From a virus, in IMG/VR virus record IMGVR_UViG_3300045994_000259, positions 1 to 38,603 of that record: a stretch of 38,603 nucleotides of DNA. One strand, given 5' to 3'. Made by a program: the position numbers and the translations under genes. Below, piece after piece: positions 7,035-13,675 of this stretch. Under the pieces are notes generated by a model. The model worked only from the letters and a program-made list of their open reading frames with translations. It was not told the origin of the DNA and made no database searches. Numbering within the stretch: position 1 is the stretch's first letter; each line of letters begins with the position of its first letter.

Positions 7035-9116
7035 TTATTGATTCTGCGTTACCATACTCTGAGCTACTGCGCCTGTATTAAAAGGTGTTGCACTAGGTGA
7101 GATTGGTGCAGGGTTAGTTGGAACTGCTGGAACAGAGAAAATAACAGGAAACATATAGAATCTTTGCATCTGAACAGCAAACACTGGAGACTGAATAGCC
7201 TTATTATACATAAGTGCTTCCATTGTCATAATATACTGCTTTAGAGCCTGTAAAATATCCTGGTCTTGGTCTTTGTATGTCCTCTCTTGAAGAGTCTTTA
7301 AAAGCATAGGATACATAACTATAAAGTCATCCCATTGTTGAGGCTCTCCAACTGATGGATCTCTTTTTAATATCTTTGCAATTACTGTTTCTGCTGCTTT
7401 TACTGCTACTGATGCTTTTGCCTTGAATCTCTCGTCATTAGAAAGATCTAGCATTTGAGAAATTTCTTCTTTTCCAAACATTGGATCAGCCTGAGTAGCT
7501 GTGTTTAAGTCTAGAATTGCAGAAATCCTTCCAGCCTTTGACTCTGGCAGTGATGATGTATTTAAAATGCGAACATCATAAGCAGAATTAAAATCAGCTT
7601 GCTCAAATGAACTTATTAGATATGAGTTATCAGATCCAAGAATACGGACCATACGTCCATCTTCTTTTTTATAGTTATCACCCATTACTGATATCATCAT
7701 TTTATAAGTATCTTTAATTCTCTTAAGTCTTTTTGATATACCAGTTGACTGTCTCTGCTGATCTTGCTCATCGAGAAACTGAAGTGCCACTGCAGCCTTA
7801 ATTCCAGCTGGTGGCTCTCCTCTTGCCATAGAGTCTACCATAGACATTGATTGAATATATTTTTCAAACTTATCAGGCATCTCATATAGATCTTTATTAA
7901 TTGCAGAATATGAAATCATTTGAGGAGCAATTGGTCCTGAGTATTCAATAATTCCATACTCATTATTTAATTTATCTCTATGGACTGCACCTTTTGGCAT
8001 TACCCATTTAGGCATAGAAGAAACAGCGATATTACGAGAGATAGAAGCCATGCACATATTATGTAAATTCTGAAGTTGAGCTATATTAACAACAAATGGT
8101 CTACCATGTAACTCATCAGGACAATCAACATCAGTATCAAAAATGCATGGTATTTTCCCATGTGAATAAGGCAATGGACCATCTTCAAGTATGCATCCAA
8201 TAACATAAACTATTCTTCTTCCTTCTGGTAAAAACTTTGTCTTTCTATGCCAATATGTAAATACTGCTGCGTGATTCTTTCTTTTTTTAATTGAATAATC
8301 TGCACTATCATAAAAGAAATAATCATCATTGATAGTTATTTCTTCAGCATGTTCTGGATACATAGCTTTTAAGTTATCAAGATGCATCCAATCCATCTCT
8401 GTACAATCGTCAACTTCCTCCCAGTTATTACAGTTCTGTTCTGGAAATACTCTCTCTGGACCAAGAACTCTTACTGCTACATCTCCAATGGTAACTGCGG
8501 ATTCAATAAACTGACCTTCCATTGGCTGTCCATTGCTGTCAAGTCTTGGTATTTTATTTCCTCTCTGCGCTTGAACTTTATATTCTGGATGAACATCTCC
8601 AGATGTTTCATCCCATGTAATAAATGTAAAAGATTCACCTCTTAAGAAGTTCATCCTATCACCTTCAGAAAATTTCCTATCAAGATCAATTTCTTGACAT
8701 CTATTATCTAAAAGCATTTTTACTGTTGTTGCGTTATTAATATCATCAATTTCATCGTTGTTTGGAATTACTGCATATCCTGGCTTGCTTCTGGCTCTTT
8801 GAGACACTTTTGTTTCCACCATCTCTTGAACAAAGTTTACTGCCATTCTTGGCTGCTTGGATCCTGAATAAGAATCATCATTCTCATTTCTTCTATAGTC
8901 CATAGACTTATAGTGAATACCTTTATATAAGGCTTCATACTTTCTATACATCTCAATTCTACTAGATGCTGCATTAAACTTTGTCTTAATATCTTCTTCT
9001 AGCCATTTTAATTTTTCATCATGCTCTGATTCAGCTATTGCAAAAAACTTGTGCTTATTCTCATGTTCTTCATACATGTCATAATTTTCACCAAACAAGT
9101 CTAAATAAGTTCTCAT
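7035..9116 (-). CDS. Portal protein, P22-like, 693 aa
   Basis: At 693 residues it matches the size of the large P22-type portals, which form the dodecameric DNA channel at one capsid vertex. The N-terminal part has the typical pattern (FNAASSRIEMYRKYEALYKG, then PRMAVNFVQEMVETKVSQ), a central region with GRPFVVNIAQLQNLHNMC, and a conserved ARGEPPAGIKAAVALQFLDE segment. The C-terminal ~100 residues are helical, then Pro-rich and flexible. The start ATG overlaps the stop of the 72-residue membrane gene (ATGGTATGA context). It follows TerL and precedes scaffold, the usual head-gene order. Confidence 0.93.
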   Translation of the reverse strand: MRTYLDLFGENYDMYEEHENKHKFFAIAESEHDEKLKWLEEDIKTKFNAASSRIEMYRKYEALYKGIHYKSMDYRRNENDDSYSGSKQPRMAVNFVQEMVETKVSQRARSKPGYAVIPNNDEIDDINNATTVKMLLDNRCQEIDLDRKFSEGDRMNFLRGESFTFITWDETSGDVHPEYKVQAQRGNKIPRLDSNGQPMEGQFIESAVTIGDVAVRVLGPERVFPEQNCNNWEEVDDCTEMDWMHLDNLKAMYPEHAEEITINDDYFFYDSADYSIKKRKNHAAVFTYWHRKTKFLPEGRRIVYVIGCILEDGPLPYSHGKIPCIFDTDVDCPDELHGRPFVVNIAQLQNLHNMCMASISRNIAVSSMPKWVMPKGAVHRDKLNNEYGIIEYSGPIAPQMISYSAINKDLYEMPDKFEKYIQSMSMVDSMARGEPPAGIKAAVALQFLDEQDQQRQSTGISKRLKRIKDTYKMMISVMGDNYKKEDGRMVRILGSDNSYLISSFEQADFNSAYDVRILNTSSLPESKAGRISAILDLNTATQADPMFGKEEISQMLDLSNDERFKAKASVAVKAAETVIAKILKRDPSVGEPQQWDDFIVMYPMLLKTLQERTYKDQDQDILQALKQYIMTMEALMYNKAIQSPVFAVQMQRFYMFPVIFSVPAVPTNPAPISPSATPFNTGAVAQSMVTQNQ

Positions 9117-9331
9117 ACCATAAATCCTTCACCCATATCAGGTCCAAATCCTTCCATAAATTCTTTATTGACTTTAGGAGAAACTTCAGGAGCATTCATT
9201 GGAACAAATTCAACCTTGTGAGTGCTTTTCTTAAACGCCTTAATTTCTACTAAAGTGTATAGTGAAATACAAATAGCTGGCAAGCTAATCAATATCGCTA
9301 TCACCGAACAACTGATTATCAAGATCTCCAT
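9113..9331 (-). CDS. Small single-pass membrane protein overlapping terL, 72 aa
   Basis: The 72-residue protein starts MEILIISCSVIAILISLP, giving one strong membrane segment at about residues 3-30, then a basic and Pro-containing cytoplasmic-type tail. An AAGGAG ribosome-binding site lies 7 bases before its ATG, inside the terL coding region. The first 47 bases overlap the end of terL, and its stop overlaps the portal start. I do not recognise the family. It could be a holin-like or head-assembly membrane protein; the site between terL and portal favours a conserved morphogenesis accessory. Function not established. Confidence 0.75.
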   Translation of the reverse strand: MEILIISCSVIAILISLPAICISLYTLVEIKAFKKSTHKVEFVPMNAPEVSPKVNKEFMEGFGPDMGEGFMV

Positions 9332-10763
9332 ACATACTCTCCTTATCGTTCATGCTATAATCGTTACTTCTTCTAAATCCTCTTCTATCTGGAAACTGCT
9401 CATGCTCTGTTAACGGCTCTGCGTCCTCCACTCGATAATAGTTAGCAGCATTAAGTACATACCTAAGAGTATCAATCGCATGATCGTTCTCTTTCGGTAT
9501 TCTTCCTTTATCATCTGTTGAATGCTTCTCCATCTCCCAAAATAAACCAGCATCTTTTTGTACACATCTCTCTGACATAAAAAATAATCCATCCTTTAAA
9601 AGGATATCTTTTATCAACGATAACTTATTCTCTTTATTCTTTAAGTCCTTTGTGCATGGACTTAGAGTTATCATATCTGAATATTCCGGAGACTGAGCTT
9701 CATTAGCAAACCAAGTAGCAGCATAGTCATATACACAATGCCAACTTTCTTGGTGTGGCATAATATCTTTCATTTTACTAACTGCTGTAGGAATAATATT
9801 ATCAACCCGACAGTCAGCAAGTTTAGTAGCATATATTTGATCAAGGACAAAGATCTGCTTCGAATAACGATTAATAGCAACAGCAAGAAAGGCAAAGCAC
9901 TTAGCTGATCCAGGGTCAAATCCACCATAAAAATCCCACTGTTTAGGATAAATTCCTATTACCCTCATCATATCTTCATAAGATCTATAATGCTTTAAAT
10001 AGCTCAACATTGGAAATATATTATTACCTGCTGCCCTTACTCTCATGGCAAGATATTCCTTCTGCCACTTCCAATATTCTCCCTTCTCTCTTAACTCATT
10101 TTCCTTACGTTCAAAAAACTCTTTACTGATATGAGGATTAGTCATGCTTGGCATGCATATATGAAATCCAACCGGACTTCGTAACGCCTCATCAGCAATA
10201 CTACACCACCTGTCAAAACTATCCTCGGATGCATCTGGAGGTGTACCAATTATCATTAATGGAGCATCAGTAATACCAAGGTTAGGCTCAAATCCATCAT
10301 GGAAATTAGGATTATGATCCTTAAACTCGTCATAAACAACGAGTCCTGTAGCGCTATATCCACGACCTTTCTCATAATTGTCGGCACCATCACACTTAAT
10401 AAAAGAACCATTTCGAAAGCTGACACGAAAGTCTGAGTTATTAACCGTAATTCCATACTTATCCATCATCTTCTGTGGCAAAAAAAACGGCAACCTTCCA
10501 TTAGACCACACAAGATCTTTAATTTGATCCTTAAAAGGTGCGATATAGTACGACCAAGAGTTTGGATATAGTAGGCATGTTCTATATAGACAGTAAATAA
10601 GCATTTCTGTTTTGCCAAACTTTCTTCCGCATTCCACAAAGATTCGTTTTTTTCCTTCATAAAATAGAGATTTTCCTATAGATACTTGCCCAGAATGAGG
10701 AACCCACGTTGAATGCAAATCTGTTAATACTTGGCTATGAAATAATAACTTACTATCTTCCAT
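9285..10763 (-). CDS. terL: Terminase large subunit
   Basis: This ATPase-nuclease motor pumps DNA into the capsid. I place the start at 10763 (MEDSKLLFHS), where ATG overlaps the HNH stop; a longer start 13 codons upstream lies within the HNH gene. With this start it is 492 residues. The Walker A-like motif ECGRKFGKT is at ~44-52, Walker B LVVYDE at ~141-146, the coupling-motif region at ~170 (IIGTPPD), and the nuclease domain begins with GGFDPGS (~280-286), followed by VLDQIY and a C-terminal DHAIDTLRY that supplies further metal-binding Asp. TerS is upstream, separated by an HNH gene. A headful mechanism is plausible given the P22-like portal, but the type is not proven by sequence. Confidence 0.93.
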   Translation of the reverse strand: MEDSKLLFHSQVLTDLHSTWVPHSGQVSIGKSLFYEGKKRIFVECGRKFGKTEMLIYCLYRTCLLYPNSWSYYIAPFKDQIKDLVWSNGRLPFFLPQKMMDKYGITVNNSDFRVSFRNGSFIKCDGADNYEKGRGYSATGLVVYDEFKDHNPNFHDGFEPNLGITDAPLMIIGTPPDASEDSFDRWCSIADEALRSPVGFHICMPSMTNPHISKEFFERKENELREKGEYWKWQKEYLAMRVRAAGNNIFPMLSYLKHYRSYEDMMRVIGIYPKQWDFYGGFDPGSAKCFAFLAVAINRYSKQIFVLDQIYATKLADCRVDNIIPTAVSKMKDIMPHQESWHCVYDYAATWFANEAQSPEYSDMITLSPCTKDLKNKENKLSLIKDILLKDGLFFMSERCVQKDAGLFWEMEKHSTDDKGRIPKENDHAIDTLRYVLNAANYYRVEDAEPLTEHEQFPDRRGFRRSNDYSMNDKESMYGDLDNQLFGDSDID

Positions 10764-11193
10764 GCCATTCTCTTCTTGCTTCCATGTATGCATTGTGTGC
10801 ATCTAGTTCTGTTTTATAAAAACCTATATAATAGTTCTTATTATCTACTACTATCTGAGCTTTAAACCCTCTTTCCATTTTCTGAACACCCCTAAGAAGT
10901 TTACCCTGATTTCTTCTATTTGATGTGTTTATTTGCCTTGTAACAAATCTGCAGTTTTCTTTGCAGTAGTTACCGTCATTATCTATTCTGTCTAGCTCGA
11001 GCCCATCTTCATATTTATTAAACATATCATTATGAAAGTTTTCAAAAGATTCATTCCATTCGTTACAAACAGATATATCTCTTCCTACATAGTTGAAATA
11101 GAATTTACTTTTAGGATTATTGCATCTTTGTCTCATGCCTATCCATACTTGGTAAAATTTTGTATATCTCATTCCATGCTTAAAGTTACTCAT
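10753..11193 (-). CDS. HNH homing endonuclease with AP2-like domain, 146 aa
   Basis: The 146-residue protein has the free-standing homing-endonuclease layout. It has a W-I-G-M-R-x-R-C-x-N-P-K segment at ~17-28 and CNEWNESFENF at ~43-53. The HNH core LDRIDNDGNY-x4-NCRFVTRQ-x4-SNRR spans ~67-94, with the Asp-Arg variant of the first motif usual in this subgroup. An AP2-like DNA-binding domain occupies ~99-143 (GVQKMERGFKAQI, YYIGFYKTELDAHNAYMEA). It overlaps TerS by 8 bases at its start and the TerL start by 11 bases at its end. It looks intact. It is most likely selfish, though an HNH beside terminase can assist packaging cleavage in some phages; this AP2 type argues for homing. Confidence 0.9.
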   Translation of the reverse strand: MSNFKHGMRYTKFYQVWIGMRQRCNNPKSKFYFNYVGRDISVCNEWNESFENFHNDMFNKYEDGLELDRIDNDGNYCKENCRFVTRQINTSNRRNQGKLLRGVQKMERGFKAQIVVDNKNYYIGFYKTELDAHNAYMEARREWHGR

Positions 11194-11728
11194 GATTCTT
11201 CTTCGATAACCAAGGAAGTGTTTCCGTAAACTCTACCTCAACAGCTTCTTTTGCGAAAGGGTCACTAGCTAAAATTTCCCTCGCCTCCGCCCTAGATAAA
11301 CCGATGTGCTCAATAGTCTCAGTAGCAAGCCCAGACTCAAGGCGCACCATTTTGTCCATTCCAACAACTATAGTTGCAATCTTGTTCATCTCATCTACTG
11401 TAAGTTCCTTCCCATTGTTAACTTCAACTTGAAGATTCATTAACGACTTGTTAAGGATAGAAAGTGCTACTCCAGCTGTCTGATCAAATACTGCTGCTTT
11501 ATCAAATAAGAATGCTGATATTGCAGTTGATGACATATTCTTCTTTATCTGGAATAAACATGTAGGATCTTTCCCTGTGCCATCCTCTCCAAATATAAAG
11601 AATCTTATCGTATCAATGTCTATATTAGTTCTTATCTCAATATCAGTAGGTTCAAAATTACCAAAATACATCCAACGAATACTCTCACGCTGCTTCTTTG
11701 TTAATTTCTGGATTACAAGTTCAGACAT
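11186..11728 (-). CDS. terS: Putative terminase small subunit, 180 aa
   Basis: The 180-residue protein lies in the terminase position, one gene upstream of terL. The N terminus (LTKKQRESIRWMYFGNFEPTDIEIR onward) reads as a helix-turn-helix like those of small terminases that recognise the packaging site; the middle (~90-140) is a helical oligomerisation-like region with TVDEMNKIATIVVGMDKMVRL. The C terminus is acidic (EILASDPFAKEAVEVEFTET) and would be the TerL/portal contact. Its ATG overlaps the stop of the 85-residue gene as TAATG. The call depends mostly on position and the N-terminal HTH. Confidence 0.78.
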   Translation of the reverse strand: MSELVIQKLTKKQRESIRWMYFGNFEPTDIEIRTNIDIDTIRFFIFGEDGTGKDPTCLFQIKKNMSSTAISAFLFDKAAVFDQTAGVALSILNKSLMNLQVEVNNGKELTVDEMNKIATIVVGMDKMVRLESGLATETIEHIGLSRAEAREILASDPFAKEAVEVEFTETLPWLSKKNHE

Positions 11729-11985
11729 TATTTGCGCTTCTTGGTAGCGATATTAGGATTCGAACCTAAGATCGTAGAATCAAAATCTACTGACTTACCA
11801 CTTGTCGATATCGCTGTATATTCTACTACTGACTTTAATACTGATATTGGCTTTTTACTTAGCATGCCCTGAATAGATTCTCTAAGCTGCTTAGTTATCT
11901 CTTGATCTGCTAATGATTGTATATATGCTAATGATGCTTCTGGATGATTCTTTTGTATCTGTGATAATAGATCCGGTTTATCCAT
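11728..11985 (-). CDS. Small protein gene whose 3' third contains a tRNA gene, 85 aa
   Basis: The 85-residue product is helical and charged in its first ~55 residues (MDKPDLLSQIQKNHPEASLA). The last ~30 residues are encoded by the tRNA-Gln sequence at 11742-11815 on the same strand and are therefore constrained by RNA rather than protein function. A strong ribosome-binding site (TTTAGGAGTCCTT before ATG) supports translation, and the stop is coupled to TerS by TAATG. No family recognised. The protein may be real, or may be a carrier reading frame that keeps ribosomes running into TerS. Processing of the tRNA would cut this message. Confidence 0.6.
   Translation of the reverse strand: MDKPDLLSQIQKNHPEASLAYIQSLADQEITKQLRESIQGMLSKKPISVLKSVVEYTAISTSGKSVDFDSTILGSNPNIATKKRK
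11742..11815 (-). tRNA. tRNA-Gln (anticodon UUG), CCA encoded
   Basis: The minus strand folds into a full cloverleaf. The acceptor stem AGCGATA/TATCGCT pairs perfectly over 7 bp. The D arm is GAC/GTC with loop AAGTGGTAA. The anticodon stem GTAGA/TCTAC is perfect, with loop TTTTGAT giving anticodon TTG. The variable loop is GATC. The T arm TTAGG/CCTAA encloses TTCGAAT. The discriminator is A and CCA is encoded. Total 74 nt. The D loop and anticodon loop match bacterial tRNA-Gln. It lies wholly inside the 85-residue coding region, on the same strand, just upstream of TerS. It should read CAA codons, which are frequent in this AT-rich genome. Confidence 0.95.
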
Positions 11986-12006
11986 AAGGACTCCTAAATT
12001 AAAATA

Positions 12007-12339
12007 CTACTGTAATAAAATAAACTTCATATTGTCAAACTGTTCCTCACCTCTTATCAATAAATAAATTCCACATTGCTTATCTATCATCTTCTGAAAG
12101 TTCTTCTGATGTTTAGATTGTACTGATGTAGTACCAGTCTTAATTTCAATGGCGGTAAATATACCTTTATTACTAATCCCTATGATGTCACTAGAACCTA
12201 CTAACCCATATCTCTGAAAGTGACCATTGGAAGTCCTTACAGCACCAGTTGGATTACTCCAATACTTACCTAGATTATTGCTGCTTAGATAGGTTAGGGT
12301 CTTATTAACTAACTCGTTGTGTTGCTTGTAATCACTCAT
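12007..12339 (-). CDS. VRR-NUC family nuclease, 110 aa
   Basis: At 110 residues this is a stand-alone VRR-NUC domain of the PD-(D/E)XK superfamily. Visible motifs are GSSDIIGI (catalytic D51), FTAIEIKTG (E65, K67) and QSKHQKNF (Q78), in the order and spacing of the family. Family members are Holliday-junction or flap-type nucleases, and in phages a small one like this commonly resolves recombination or replication branches before packaging. It heads the terminase operon. I see no ribosome-binding site before ATG; a TTGACA box about 31 bases upstream makes a leaderless or near-leaderless start possible. Confidence 0.88.
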   Translation of the reverse strand: MSDYKQHNELVNKTLTYLSSNNLGKYWSNPTGAVRTSNGHFQRYGLVGSSDIIGISNKGIFTAIEIKTGTTSVQSKHQKNFQKMIDKQCGIYLLIRGEEQFDNMKFILLQ

Positions 12340-12345
12340 ATATGT

Positions 12346-12375
12346 TATGTTGTCAACTAAACTTTAAAATGTCAA
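12346..12375 (-). promoter_or_regulatory. Possible minus-strand promoter/operator before the VRR-NUC gene
   Basis: Read on the minus strand, TTGACA occurs twice (12370-12375 and 12351-12356). The second lies in a small palindrome, GTTGTCAAC (12349-12357). A 17-bp spacer from the first box reaches CAACAT, only half matching a -10 box, so promoter strength is uncertain. A similar palindrome overlaps the -35 box of the plus-strand early promoter at 13145-13157. Confidence 0.4.
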
Positions 12376-12438
12376 AAAAAATTTAGGCAGCCTATACACC
12401 AACAATTACCACTCATAGAAGTTTCATACCCCCCATCC

Positions 12439-12455
12439 TTGGCACATATCTTGCA
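12439..12455 (+). promoter_or_regulatory. Sequence matching a sigma54 -24/-12 promoter
   Basis: TTGGCACATATCTTGCA matches the sigma54 core exactly: GG at 12441-12442 and GC at 12453-12454 separated by 10 bases, with TGGCAC and TTGCA boxes. It points rightwards, into the 3' end of the minus-strand gene at 12485-12769, so it would give an antisense RNA. Chance is not excluded. Confidence 0.35.
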
Positions 12456-12484
12456 CAACTAACTCGCCTATCGGCTCGATGTAA

Positions 12485-12769
12485 TTATATCATTACTACA
12501 TCTTCACTATTTTTATTTTTCAATTTAATTGCAGGATAGCAATGGCAAAGCAATACTATTGCAGATTGCAACGTGAGTAATATCTTATCACTATCTGTGT
12601 CATACATTGGCATCTTTAATATCTTTCCTTCCGGTATGTCTTTTGAATCTAGCTTTCCGGCAATAGACCTTGACAAGACGCCTCTGTAATACCGCATCAT
12701 TCTAGGAGGCAATTTTCCCTCTTTTTTGTTTATCATGTTACTGATAGTATTACTGGTTAGCTCTGACAT
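12485..12769 (-). CDS. Hypothetical small basic protein, possible regulator, 94 aa
   Basis: I choose ATG at 12769 (MSELTSNTISNMINKKEG) because GAGAGGATATTA lies just before it; a longer frame to 12844 has no ribosome-binding site. The 94-residue product has an N-terminal stretch, LTSNTISNMINKKEGKLPP, that could be a short HTH followed by a basic RMMRYYRGVLSRSI segment. I cannot assign a family. It is the gene nearest the left side of the divergent control region and faces away from the early operon, where phages often keep a regulator. A σ54-like sequence runs antisense toward it. Confidence 0.6.
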   Translation of the reverse strand: MSELTSNTISNMINKKEGKLPPRMMRYYRGVLSRSIAGKLDSKDIPEGKILKMPMYDTDSDKILLTLQSAIVLLCHCYPAIKLKNKNSEDVVMI

Positions 12770-12856
12770 TAATATCCTCTCAACTATTTTCTTCCTGAAA
12801 ACTAAGTTATTACCATTATACCATTTATCTGCATTTATTATCATATAAAATACCCC

Positions 12857-13110
12857 CCGTTTTTTACATATAACAGTACATAAGTATATACATGCCTAGT
12901 ACATATTGTACCGTTTTCCATATTCCCACTTTCACATAGTTCCACTTAGATCACTTCGATTAGTCATATTAACAAGTAATATATATATTAACTCTGTATA
13001 TATAATGGGTTAGAAATATAAATGTATTTTACCAAAACTATGTGAAAGTGCGAGACTCGGCAACGGATAGGCATGTAATCGTCTATGTACAAAACAATGT
13101 ACAAAAACGG
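12857..13110. promoter_or_regulatory. Divergent control region with nested mirror-image repeats; candidate origin
   Basis: No gene is visible between 12770 and 13212. Several motifs on the left recur as reverse complements on the right about a common centre near 12984-12988: CCGTTTTTTACAT (12857) against ATGTACAAAAACGG (13097-13110, imperfect); TACATGCCTA (12889-12898) against TAGGCATGTA (13068-13077, exact); GTACAT at 12876 and 12899 against ATGTAC at 13085 and 13097; and a 15-bp exact pair listed separately. The centre (about 12965-13030) is almost pure A/T with TATATATAAT-like boxes. This suits divergent promoters with mirrored operators, or a replication origin. Confidence 0.6.
12927..13050. 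repeat. 15-bp perfect inverted repeat with 94-bp AT-rich spacer
   Basis: CACTTTCACATAGTT at 12927-12941 is the exact reverse complement of AACTATGTGAAAGTG at 13036-13050. The match stops at both ends. The spacer is very AT-rich. It is the innermost and longest pair of the mirrored control region between the two divergent operons. Confidence 0.9.
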
Positions 13111-13144
13111 ATAAAGACGGGTATATTTAATTTATAATTATTGG

Positions 13145-13175
13145 TGTTGACAACACAAAACAACTATTATAAATA
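13145..13175 (+). promoter_or_regulatory. Early plus-strand promoter with overlapping palindromic operator
   Basis: TTGACA (13147-13152), a 17-bp spacer and TAAATA (13170-13175), or TATAAA with a 15-bp spacer, give a good sigma70-type promoter. The -35 box lies inside the palindrome GTGTTG-A-CAACAC (13145-13157), a likely repressor site. The promoter is 38 bases upstream of the first early gene. Confidence 0.65.
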
Positions 13176-13212
13176 TCTTTTAATGAAGCAATTTAACGAG
13201 GAGTGCAGACCG

Positions 13213-13380
13213 ATGTTATTATTATTTTTTCTTATACCTGTTATTTATCTTAAGTTATCTACTAAGACGCATTTAAGACCTCAAATTATTGAGACTGTTA
13301 GTTTTAACAGTATATCAGCAAGATGCCTGAGAACTCTTGTAAACGATGCTAGGGCGGAGTTGTCCAAGGATGAGTGGTAA
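13213..13380 (+). CDS. Small N-terminally anchored membrane protein, 55 aa
   Basis: I choose ATG at 13213 because GAGGAG lies about 9 bases upstream; longer frames start upstream of or at the expected transcript start. The 55-residue product begins MLLLFFLIPVIYLKLS, a short membrane anchor, followed by ~38 mostly polar residues ending in an acidic tail. No family recognised. It is the first gene after the early promoter and is followed by a lipoprotein gene two bases on. The anchor plus lipoprotein pairing recalls spanins, but the early position suits superinfection exclusion or host takeover at the envelope better. Both are inference. Confidence 0.6.
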   Translation: MLLLFFLIPVIYLKLSTKTHLRPQIIETVSFNSISARCLRTLVNDARAELSKDEW

Positions 13381-13381
13381 T

Positions 13382-13675
13382 ATGAGAGCAGTATTAATTA
13401 GCATATTACTAACATCGTGCGCTAGTAACTCTCATTACTTTAAGGTAACTACTACTAAGACTTGTTCTATTGGTTATGTTTATAACAGTAAGGATAGCTT
13501 ATGTTACTTTATTAATCCTCCAGTACAGTCGTATAACTCATTAGCGACTGAATTAAGGCAAGATTCTGTTAATTCCGTTCAATCTAGCGTGAATCGTTCA
13601 AAACGCCTTAAGTCTCCTATTATTACCGTTAAACAATGTGTGGCTACATTAGCAGTGTGTGGAGTGGTGAGATGA
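13382..13675 (+). CDS. Early lipoprotein, 97 aa
   Basis: The start at 13382 (MRAVLISILLTSCASN) places AAGGA 11 bases upstream; an ATG four codons earlier has no ribosome-binding-site space. Residues 1-12 are a short signal with lipobox L-T-S-C (Cys13), so the mature protein should be lipid-anchored in the envelope. The mature part has four more Cys, compatible with two disulphides in the periplasm, and a basic NRSKRLKSP stretch. Early phage lipoproteins are known to block receptors against superinfection (for example T5 Llp); an outer-membrane spanin is the alternative. It overlaps the following 36-residue gene by ATGA. Confidence 0.72.
   Translation: MRAVLISILLTSCASNSHYFKVTTTKTCSIGYVYNSKDSLCYFINPPVQSYNSLATELRQDSVNSVQSSVNRSKRLKSPIITVKQCVATLAVCGVVR

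Noticed and set aside
10764-10802. A longer terL start 13 codons upstream
   Set aside because: Those codons lie within the HNH coding end and lack a better ribosome-binding site; the ATG at 10763 overlaps the HNH stop as expected for a coupled gene.
11742-11815. Phage attachment site in a tRNA
   Set aside because: The tRNA is complete with CCA and no integrase, excisionase or att-like core was found anywhere, so a working tRNA is simpler.
12770-12844. N-terminal extension of the small gene at 12485-12769
   Set aside because: The internal ATG at 12769 has GAGAGGATATTA before it, while the upstream ATG has none.
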